Below are positions 1 to 4,820 of a DNA stretch of 5,458 nt, in pieces. Both the position numbers and the translations under genes were made by a program. Location: positions 1 to 5,458 of the forward strand of contig JAEYUX010000034.1 of the NCBI GenBank assembly GCA_023432235.1, written 5' to 3'. Each line of letters starts with the position of its first letter. The first letter of the stretch is position 1. Under the pieces are notes generated by a model. That model did no database searches, was not told where the DNA came from, and was given only the letters and a program-made list of their open reading frames with translations. The DNA comes from Actinomycetes bacterium (GTDB lineage: Bacteria; Actinomycetota; Actinomycetes; Actinomycetales; Demequinaceae).

Positions 1-219
1 GAGTTCATCTGGAGCGACGACATCCGTGGGGGGCTACAACCGGATGGTCGCTGGAACGTGTCGCAGAGCTTTGTGCGTAGCGACATCACGACCTACCTCG
101 AGGACGGCTCGGTGTACCGCGTCTCCAAGGGTGGCAACGGCGACGTTGGTGTGGAACTCGTATTCGATGACGGTCTTTGGCGCGTCACCGCCGTCGCGTT
201 CGCCTACAGCAGCGAGTAG
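1..219 (+). CDS. C-terminal fragment of a probable secreted NTF2-like (DUF6318-like) protein
   Basis: Frame 1 is open from the window edge to a TAG stop at 217-219, giving the last 72 residues of a protein whose start lies outside the window. The fragment has alternating polar and hydrophobic strands ending in a segment reading FDDGLWRVTAV. This is the usual end of NTF2-like/SnoaL-like alpha-beta barrel domains, where a Trp-rich final strand follows a turn. From memory, actinobacterial DUF6318 lipoproteins end in a similar way and are often followed by a secreted PKD-like protein, which is what lies next here. The N-terminal part, where a lipobox would be, is not visible, so lipoprotein status is inference. 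The next gene starts 9 nt downstream in the same frame, which suggests co-transcription. That this is a real coding end is fairly secure; the family assignment is tentative. Confidence 0.62.
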   Translation, partial: EFIWSDDIRGGLQPDGRWNVSQSFVRSDITTYLEDGSVYRVSKGGNGDVGVELVFDDGLWRVTAVAFAYSSE

Positions 220-228
220 GTCACTCTG

Positions 229-1230
229 TTGAGGGGGCTGATCATCGCGCTGCCGATCCTCTTGCCGTTTGGGCTTGGTGGGTCAACAGGAGGTACGGGC
301 GACGAGGCAAGCACCATCGTCTACGGAGACGACGCATCTGGCCTTGGTGCGCCGACGGTGGGTGCTGGTGCGGCGGATCGGTGGCAGCGGCATGCGGTGT
401 GTCGTGAGTGGTACACGGAGGAAGTAGGCGGTGTGCGCTTCGCGGGTTCGTGGGAGGGTGAGATTCCGTCGTGCGTGACGCCAATGGAGCCGCCCGACAA
501 CTGTCCTGACGGGCAGGCGGCGTTGATGCCGTGGTGGCGTTCGCAAGCGTTGGCGGATGGCACCTTTGGGCCGTGGGTGCAGGTGGGGTCGTATCAGTGT
601 GCGTCTGACCTGATCTATGCGCAGGTGGCCCTTGAGTGGGCCCAGATGCCTATCACGCCCACTGATTACCGGCTGGAGCCGGCAACGGGGTGGGCGATCG
701 CGGAGTTAGGTGTGAACCCCATCGCGGACGGCACCCCGCAAACGATGGACACAACGATTCTGGGCACGCCGGTCATTATTCGGGCGGTGCCCGTGTCCTA
801 CACGTGGAGTGGTGATGACGGCACGAACGTCACTTTGACGTCACCGGGCAAACCGTATGCCGATGGGGGCACCCCGATTAGTTTGCCAAAGCATCAACAC
901 CGAGCCTCGTTGACGCTGACGACCACGTGGCGTGGTGAGTATTCCGTCAATGGTGGCGCATCGTGGTCGGACGCCCCGGGTACAGCGACCACCACCTCCG
1001 CATCCACCACGTTGCACGTGTACAACCCGCATACCCACTTAGTGGACTGTGATCTCAACGGCAACTGCCTGTCCGGCAAGCAGGCGCCTAAGAACCCGAG
1101 CACACTGCTCGATCCGGATGGCGACGGGATCGACAACTTCCTCATCCCGGATGCGCACATCGAGGATTACCTCAACGCCCGCAATGCCGGCCACAGCTGG
1201 TCCAGGCCCGAACGCAAACAGATCAATTAG
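229..1230 (+). CDS. Secreted PKD-like beta-sandwich protein with C-terminal Asp-rich loops, function unknown
   Basis: This is a 333-residue protein starting at TTG 229. The GAG-TAGG bases at about 216-220, which include the previous stop, give a weak ribosome binding site about 8 nt upstream. Residues 1-20 are a short n-region (MRG) plus a hydrophobic stretch (LIIALPILLPFGLGG), consistent with a Sec signal peptide without a lipobox. The mature part has six cysteines (58, 82, 92, 124, 274, 280), an even number that would suit disulfides outside the cell. Residues about 175-260 resemble the PKD-like region of uncharacterised actinobacterial surface proteins: a strand with VSYTWSGDDGT (189-199) in place of the usual YxWDFGDG, then LTLTTTWRGEY and a GGASW turn. 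The tail carries a Cys-bounded DCDLNGNC loop (273-280) and a DPDGDGIDN loop (295-303) like thrombospondin type 3 or EF-hand calcium loops. No catalytic motif is recognised. A role in adhesion or cell-wall association is only a guess. It probably shares an operon with the upstream fragment. Confidence 0.8.
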   Translation: MRGLIIALPILLPFGLGGSTGGTGDEASTIVYGDDASGLGAPTVGAGAADRWQRHAVCREWYTEEVGGVRFAGSWEGEIPSCVTPMEPPDNCPDGQAALMPWWRSQALADGTFGPWVQVGSYQCASDLIYAQVALEWAQMPITPTDYRLEPATGWAIAELGVNPIADGTPQTMDTTILGTPVIIRAVPVSYTWSGDDGTNVTLTSPGKPYADGGTPISLPKHQHRASLTLTTTWRGEYSVNGGASWSDAPGTATTTSASTTLHVYNPHTHLVDCDLNGNCLSGKQAPKNPSTLLDPDGDGIDNFLIPDAHIEDYLNARNAGHSWSRPERKQIN

Positions 1231-1251
1231 CTGCGCTCCGGCCGTACCCAG

Positions 1252-1302
1252 AGGTCACCGACCACTCGCGCGCGTAGGCAGCGCGCACCGTGGAGATGAC
1301 CT
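1252..1302. terminator. Composite stem-loop between convergent genes, candidate bidirectional terminator
   Basis: Three nested stems are visible. AGGTCA (1252-1257) pairs with TGACCT (1297-1302), CCAC (1262-1265) with GTGG (1290-1293), and GCGCGC (1268-1273) with GCGCGC (1281-1286) around a 7-nt loop. Internal loops of 2-4 nt separate the stems. The structure fills most of the 83-nt gap between the stop at 1230 (+) and the stop at 1314 (-), where a shared terminator is expected. There is no T-run on either side, so an intrinsic terminator of the E. coli type is not shown. Actinobacterial terminators often lack a strong U-tract. Confidence 0.5.
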
Positions 1303-1313
1303 ACCGCTTTGGG

Positions 1314-1832
1314 CTAGAGGGTGGCGCGGAGGCGTTGTCCCCACCGTTCGGCGCGTTCGAGCTCGCCCTCCCGCAGCATGCTCGCAGGCTCGTGCACAGT
1401 GCGCCGATTGACGACAAAGAAGCCTTCGGACTTGCAGAGAATGCGGAAGCCGCGCTCGACCATGAGGCGTTCGATTGAACTCACACCGCCGCGCCCGACA
1501 AACCCCGGAACGCGTGTGTCAAAGGCGGTGAACGGAGTGGTGCCCTCCGGAAGGGCCGCGATCCAGTCGCGAAGGAGTGGCTGCTCAGTGTCAGGCGGGA
1601 GGTCGCCCGCATGACGGGGTCGGCTCGCGACGCCTTTCATTGTCTGGGCGGTGGGAAGACTCATGGCGTGAACGGGTGCGCCGATGACAAGTAGCGATGC
1701 GCCAACGGTCTCTTGGGGCGTGATCTCGTCAGTACCGCCAACAAGTGTGTCCGGGCCGAGACCCTCAGCGATGGCTCGCCCCACAGCCGCTGTGTTGCCC
1801 CACAGCGACTGAAAGACCACCATTGCTCTCAC
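1314..1832 (-). CDS. Flavodoxin-family protein (FMN-binding)
   Basis: This encodes 172 residues with one flavodoxin-like fold, probably a cytosolic FMN-dependent electron carrier or oxidoreductase; the substrate and partner are unknown. The N-terminus has strand MVVFQS followed by the phosphate-binding loop SLWGNT (residues 9-14), matching the flavodoxin pattern (S/T)xxGNT, then a helix AAVGRAIAEGL. A second flavin-contact loop follows strand LLVIGAP (about 48-54, then VHAMSLP). The C-terminal half has the FDTRV strand and the ending GELERAERWGQRL, both typical of the short actinobacterial flavodoxin-family proteins. The start is GTG at 1832; an in-frame ATG at 1823 would give MVVFQS and is almost as plausible, since neither has a strong ribosome binding site. 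It lies downstream of ndgR on the same strand with a 91-nt gap that holds an inverted repeat, so separate transcription is likely. It converges on the secreted-protein gene. Confidence 0.87.
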   Translation of the reverse strand: MRAMVVFQSLWGNTAAVGRAIAEGLGPDTLVGGTDEITPQETVGASLLVIGAPVHAMSLPTAQTMKGVASRPRHAGDLPPDTEQPLLRDWIAALPEGTTPFTAFDTRVPGFVGRGGVSSIERLMVERGFRILCKSEGFFVVNRRTVHEPASMLREGELERAERWGQRLRATL

Positions 1833-1849
1833 GTGTCCATCTACCCGCG

Positions 1850-1887
1850 AAAACCGGCGAATTATCCGGGACCTTCGGGCCGGTTTT
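1850..1887 (-). promoter_or_regulatory. Inverted repeat between ndgR and the flavodoxin gene: terminator or operator
   Basis: AAAACCGG (1850-1857) and CCGGTTTT (1880-1887) are perfect 8-bp inverted arms separated by 22 nt. On the minus strand the second arm ends in TTTT, so the RNA could form a hairpin ending ndgR. The long loop and short T-run make it a weak intrinsic terminator. The spacer contains GATAAT on the minus strand (1861-1866), a good -10 candidate that would start the flavodoxin mRNA near 1854, about 22 nt before its GTG. No clear -35 is seen 17 nt upstream. With arms about 30 nt apart centre to centre, close to three helical turns, the repeat could equally be an operator around this promoter. 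The sequence alone does not decide between the two. Confidence 0.4.
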
Positions 1888-1923
1888 GGCTTTTCGTGCC
1901 GATATGTGCGGCTCGATTGTGGC

Positions 1924-2646
1924 TTACGCGAGTTCCGTTCGTTGGAGGACGTCGCTCAGTTGGCGCGCTGCATCGATCACGGCCGACGCGTGAAGCACGC
2001 CGGGATGTGCGGTCAGGCGTTCCGACGGTCCAGAAATCGAGACGGCGGCGATAACCGTTCCAGCCGCTCCCCACACAGGTGCGGATACGGAGCTCACTCC
2101 GGCTTCGCGCTCCGATGACGACTCTGCAAAACCTTGCTCGCGGACCAGTTCGAGGTCGGCGGCGGTGAAGCGCGCATGGATCAGTCCCGCATGCATGACC
2201 TCGGCCGGCTGCCACGCGAGCAACACCTTGGCGGCGGAGCCTGCTGACATCGTCATCGTGGTGCCCACGGGGATCGAGTCACGCAGGCCAACGGGCCTGT
2301 CCACGGCCGCCATGCAGATGCGCTGATCGCCATGACGCCGGTACAACTGGCTCGATTCGCCGGTGCGATCGCGAAGCGTCGTGAGCACGGGCAAAGCGGC
2401 ACTCACCAAACGGTCCTCACCAACGGATGCCGCGAGAGTGGCGAAGCGGTCGCCGAGTATGAACGCGCCGCTTTCATCGCGTCCCACAAGGTGGTGGTGC
2501 TCGAGTGCGAGAGCGAGGCGGTGGACGGTTGGGCGGGCGAGGTGCGTCTGCTCGACAAGGGTGGCGAGTGAGGCCGGTCCCTTTTCAAGCACACCAAGGA
2601 TCGCGGCGGCCTTGTCAATGACGCCTACTCCGCTATGATTGTCCAT
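1924..2646 (-). CDS. ndgR: IclR-family regulator NdgR/LtbR, control of leucine and other amino-acid genes
   Basis: This 240-residue protein has the usual IclR length. Residues 1-65 form the winged helix-turn-helix: MDNHSGVGVIDKAA, then helices SLATLVEQTHL and the recognition helix RPTVHRLALAL (about 39-49), then wing GRDESGAFILG. Residues about 75-235 are the IclR effector-binding domain, with LYRRHGDQRICMAA (101-114), GLRDSIPVGTTMTMSAGSAAKVLLAW (split here by residues 120 and 145) and SISGPSERLTAHP (203-215). The opening MDNxSGVGV and the SxSGPxERLTxHPG segment match, from memory, Streptomyces NdgR and Corynebacterium LtbR, which bind upstream of leuC and respond to amino-acid supply. Its place divergent from leuCD supports the same role. 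ATG 2646 follows TAGTAT by 6 nt and has no ribosome binding site, so a leaderless mRNA is likely. The palindrome at 2666-2679 overlaps its -35, suggesting autoregulation. The effector ligand is not determinable here. Confidence 0.92.
   Translation of the reverse strand: MDNHSGVGVIDKAAAILGVLEKGPASLATLVEQTHLARPTVHRLALALEHHHLVGRDESGAFILGDRFATLAASVGEDRLVSAALPVLTTLRDRTGESSQLYRRHGDQRICMAAVDRPVGLRDSIPVGTTMTMSAGSAAKVLLAWQPAEVMHAGLIHARFTAADLELVREQGFAESSSEREAGVSSVSAPVWGAAGTVIAAVSISGPSERLTAHPGVLHASAVIDAARQLSDVLQRTELA
2612..2639 (+). promoter_or_regulatory. Predicted leuCD promoter
   Basis: The -35 box TTGTCA (2612-2617) and the -10 box TATGAT (2634-2639) are separated by 16 nt. Each differs by one base from the sigma-70-type consensus. 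The start point would be about 2646, giving leuC a leader of about 60 nt. The whole promoter lies inside the first codons of ndgR, so ndgR transcription would run through it. It is predicted by eye from hexamer match and spacing only. Confidence 0.6.
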
Positions 2647-2652
2647 AGATCG

Positions 2653-2682
2653 ATACTACCGTCTCACATCTTGAGATGTCGA
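2653..2682 (-). promoter_or_regulatory. Predicted ndgR promoter, leaderless transcript
   Basis: On the minus strand TCGACA (2682-2677) and TAGTAT (2658-2653) are separated by 18 nt. The -10 ends 6 nt before the A of the ndgR ATG (2646), so transcription would begin at or next to the start codon. No Shine-Dalgarno sequence lies upstream of that ATG, which fits a leaderless mRNA, common in Actinomycetota. The promoter lies within the predicted leuC leader. Confidence 0.55.
2666..2679. promoter_or_regulatory. Perfect 6-2-6 palindrome, candidate NdgR operator
   Basis: ACATCT (2666-2671) and AGATGT (2674-2679) are perfect inverted halves around TG. The site overlaps the 3 bases of the ndgR -35 box nearest its spacer and lies about 20-34 nt downstream of the predicted leuC start. 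A bound dimer could block ndgR initiation and act as a roadblock for leuC. IclR proteins usually bind palindromes of about this size, but the exact NdgR motif was not compared here. A shifted 5-5-5 repeat (TCTCA 2662-2666, TGAGA 2672-2676) overlaps it. Confidence 0.5.
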
Positions 2683-2696
2683 GGCCTGTTGGGAAT

Positions 2697-2702
2697 GGAG
2701 GG
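2697..2702 (+). promoter_or_regulatory. leuC ribosome binding site, decides the start
   Basis: GGAGGG lies 4-5 nt before ATG 2707, so that ATG is the best leuC start. The in-frame ATG at 2695 overlaps the Shine-Dalgarno itself. The in-frame ATG at 2635 lies in the predicted -10 box and upstream of the predicted mRNA start, so it would not be transcribed. Confidence 0.8.
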
Positions 2703-2706
2703 TGCG

Positions 2707-4131
2707 ATGGGCACCACCTTGGCCGAGAAGCTGTGGCAGGACCACTTGGTCCGTAAAGGTGAGGACGGCGCGCCCGACCTCATCTACATCGACCTTCACA
2801 TGTGTCACGAAGTGACGAGCCCGCAGGCATTTGAGGGCCTGCGACTCGCGGGCCGCCCGGTGCGCCGCCCGGATCTCACCATCGCGACAGAAGACCACAA
2901 CACCCCGACGCTCAACATCGACCTGCCCATCGCCGATGAGACGAGCCGCATCCAGATCAACACCTTGCGCAAGAACGCCGAGGAGTTTGGCGTTCGCATT
3001 CACTCCCTCGGCGATGCCGATCAGGGCGTGGTGCACGTCGTGGGCCCGCAGCTCGGCCTCACGATGCCCGGCATGACCGTGGTGTGCGGTGACTCCCACA
3101 CGTCGACCCACGGTGCCTTCGGTGCCCTCGCCTTCGGCATCGGCACCTCCGAGGTGGAGCACGTGCTCGCCACCCAGACGCTTCCGCTCAAGCCGTTCAA
3201 GACGATGGCGATCAACGTCAACGGTGAACTGCCTAAGGGCACCACGGCGAAGGACATCATCCTCGCGATCATCGCGAAGATCGGTACCGGTGGCGGCCAG
3301 GGCTACGTCCTCGAGTACCGTGGCGACGCCATCAAGAAGCTGTCGATGGAAGCGCGCATGACCATTTGCAACATGTCGATCGAGGCGGGTGCCCGTGCGG
3401 GACTGATCGCCCCCGACGAGACGACGTTTGAGTACGTGAAGGGCCGCCCCCACGCCCCAGAGGGTCAGGATTGGGACGACGCTGTCGCCTACTGGAAGAC
3501 GCTCGTCACCGACGCGGACGCCGTCTTTGACACGGAAGTCGACCTCAATGCGAGCGACCTCGAACCGTTCGTCACGTGGGGAACCAACCCCGGCCAGGGC
3601 CTGCCCCTCAGTGCAACGGTGCCGAACCCGGAGGACTTCGCGGACGAAACGGACCGCGAGGCCGCCGAGAACGCGCTGCGCTACATGGGCCTCACGCCCG
3701 GCACCCCGCTGCGTGAGATCGACATCGACACGGTGTTCCTTGGCTCGTGCACTAACGGCCGCATCGAGGACCTGCGCGCCGCTGCCGAGATCATCAAGGG
3801 CCGCACCAAGGCCCCCAACACCCGCATGCTCGTTGTCCCCGGCTCAGCACGCGTCCGCCTCCAGGCAGAGGCCGAGGGCCTCGACAAGGTGTTCCTCGAC
3901 TTCGGTGCAGAGTGGCGTAACGCCGGCTGCTCGATGTGCCTCGGGATGAACCCCGACCAGTTGAAGCCGGAGGAGCGCTCTGCGTCCACGTCGAACCGTA
4001 ACTTCGAGGGCCGCCAGGGTAAGGGCGGCCGCACTCACCTCGTCTCGCCGCTTGTGGCCGCTGCCACTGCAGTGCGAGGAAAACTCTCAAGCCCCGACGA
4101 CCTCGAAAACGCCGCTGCGGCGCTCGTGTAA
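2707..4131 (+). CDS. leuC: 3-isopropylmalate dehydratase large subunit
   Basis: LeuC pairs with LeuD to isomerise 2-isopropylmalate to 3-isopropylmalate through isopropylmaleate, the second step of leucine synthesis from 2-ketoisovalerate, in the cytosol. The 474 residues match the usual length of bacterial LeuC. Family blocks in order: HEVTSPQAFEGLR (34-46), ATEDHNTPT, the GDSHTSTHGAFGALAFGIGTSE block, LGSCTNGR with Cys348, and AGCSMCLGMN with Cys408 and Cys411. The three cysteines are the 4Fe-4S ligands of the aconitase superfamily, and all are present. The segment before HEVTSPQ reads DLHMC, where family members usually have an aliphatic residue instead of Cys33; this is probably neutral. 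ATG 2707 is chosen because of the GGAGGG before it. leuD follows 12 nt after the stop with its ribosome binding site overlapping the leuC stop, so the two genes are translated from one mRNA. Regulation is probably by the divergent NdgR. Confidence 0.97.
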   Translation: MGTTLAEKLWQDHLVRKGEDGAPDLIYIDLHMCHEVTSPQAFEGLRLAGRPVRRPDLTIATEDHNTPTLNIDLPIADETSRIQINTLRKNAEEFGVRIHSLGDADQGVVHVVGPQLGLTMPGMTVVCGDSHTSTHGAFGALAFGIGTSEVEHVLATQTLPLKPFKTMAINVNGELPKGTTAKDIILAIIAKIGTGGGQGYVLEYRGDAIKKLSMEARMTICNMSIEAGARAGLIAPDETTFEYVKGRPHAPEGQDWDDAVAYWKTLVTDADAVFDTEVDLNASDLEPFVTWGTNPGQGLPLSATVPNPEDFADETDREAAENALRYMGLTPGTPLREIDIDTVFLGSCTNGRIEDLRAAAEIIKGRTKAPNTRMLVVPGSARVRLQAEAEGLDKVFLDFGAEWRNAGCSMCLGMNPDQLKPEERSASTSNRNFEGRQGKGGRTHLVSPLVAAATAVRGKLSSPDDLENAAAALV

Positions 4132-4135
4132 GGAG
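4130..4135 (+). promoter_or_regulatory. leuD ribosome binding site overlapping the leuC stop
   Basis: AAGGAG shares its first two bases with the leuC TAA (4129-4131) and ends 8 nt before ATG 4144. A ribosome finishing leuC would cover this site, which suits coupled translation and a balanced ratio of the two subunits. Confidence 0.8.
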
Positions 4136-4143
4136 CGGAAGCC

Positions 4144-4782
4144 ATGGAAAAGTTCACGACCCACACCGGCGTCGGCGTTCCGCTGCGTCGTTCAAACGTC
4201 GACACCGACCAGATCATCCCCGCCGTCTACCTCAAGCGCGTCACCAAGACGGGCTTTGACGACGCTCTCTTTGCTGCGTGGCGCGGCGATGCCGACTTCA
4301 TCCTCAACCAGCCGGCCTACAAGAACGGCTCCGTCCTTGTCGCAGGTCCCGACTTCGGTACGGGTTCTTCGCGTGAACACGCCGTGTGGGCGCTTAAGGA
4401 CTACGGCTTCAAGGTAGTCATCGCGAGCCGCTTCGCCGACATCTTCCGCGGTAACTCTGGCAAGCAGGGCCTGCTCACGGCCATTGTGAGCCAGGAGAAC
4501 GTCGAGCTCTTGTGGAAGCTTCTTGAGACGGAGCCGGGCAAAGAGATCACCGTCTCCCTCGAGGACCGCACCATTACGTGCGGAGAGCTCGTCATCAGCT
4601 TCGAGATCGACGACTACGTCCGCTGGCGCCTCATGGAGGGCCTCGACGACATCGGCCTCACGCTGCAGCATGAAGAGGACATCACGGCCTTCGAAGCCAC
4701 GCGTGAAGGCTGGCGTCCCAAGACGTTGCCTGCGAAGACCGAGCCGAAGCAACCCGTCGTGGCGGCGCGCCCGGCCGAGTAA
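4144..4782 (+). CDS. leuD: 3-isopropylmalate dehydratase small subunit
   Basis: LeuD is the swivelling small subunit of isopropylmalate isomerase and carries part of the substrate-recognition site. Family blocks are clear: RSNVDTDQIIPAVYLKRV near the N-terminus (about 17-34), GPDFGTGSSREHAVWAL (68-84), FADIFRGNSGKQGLL (about 97-111), and a beta-rich C-terminal part with DDIGLTLQHEEDITAFE. In many bacteria the central block reads FGCGSSREHA; here the Cys is Thr73, a known kind of variation at that site. The length is 212 residues, slightly longer than the usual 190-200, because of a C-terminal tail of about 20 residues rich in Lys, Pro and Ala (PAKTEPKQPVVAARP) that looks disordered. It is the last gene of the leuCD operon and is followed 15 nt later by a strong hairpin. 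Confidence 0.97.
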   Translation: MEKFTTHTGVGVPLRRSNVDTDQIIPAVYLKRVTKTGFDDALFAAWRGDADFILNQPAYKNGSVLVAGPDFGTGSSREHAVWALKDYGFKVVIASRFADIFRGNSGKQGLLTAIVSQENVELLWKLLETEPGKEITVSLEDRTITCGELVISFEIDDYVRWRLMEGLDDIGLTLQHEEDITAFEATREGWRPKTLPAKTEPKQPVVAARPAE

Positions 4783-4797
4783 GCCGATGCGAGCGAT

Positions 4798-4820
4798 ACT
4801 CCTCGGCGGTGCCGGGGAGT
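4798..4820 (+). terminator. Hairpin ending leuCD, between convergent genes
   Basis: ACTCCTCGGC (4798-4807) pairs with GCCGGGGAGT (4811-4820) around a 3-nt GGT loop, a 10-bp stem with one U-G wobble (4803/4815). In the opposite transcript that pair becomes an A-C mismatch, so the stem is better formed in the leuCD mRNA. There is no T-run afterwards. Position 4820 is also the last base of the stop codon of the convergent gene. Confidence 0.65.

Noticed and set aside
26..232. 68-codon plus-strand frame at the left edge
   Set aside because: It is a shifted-frame shadow of the partial gene in frame 1, rich in Arg, Thr and Ser and without domain features.
1049..1411. 120-codon plus-strand frame across the end of the secreted-protein gene and the convergent flavodoxin gene
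   Set aside because: It is Arg/Ser/Ala-rich in a shifted frame, overlaps two supported genes and the intergenic stem, and has no domain.
1862..2215. 117-codon minus-strand frame overlapping the end of ndgR
   Set aside because: It lies in another frame of the ndgR C-terminal region, and ndgR is well supported by family motifs to its stop at 1924.
2635..2706. Longer leuC starting at ATG 2635 or ATG 2695
   Set aside because: The extra residues do not resemble LeuC, ATG 2635 lies in the predicted -10 box, ATG 2695 overlaps the Shine-Dalgarno, and ATG 2707 has GGAGGG at the right distance.
2676..2756. Possible leucine leader peptide in the leuC leader (ATG at 2676)
   Set aside because: It has no run of Leu codons, no good ribosome binding site, and overlaps the leuC start out of frame. 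No antiterminator/terminator pair is visible, so attenuation is not supported.
2656..3453. 265-codon open frame antisense to leuC
   Set aside because: Long antisense frames are common opposite high-GC genes. The protein has no recognisable domain, and leuC on the other strand is certain.
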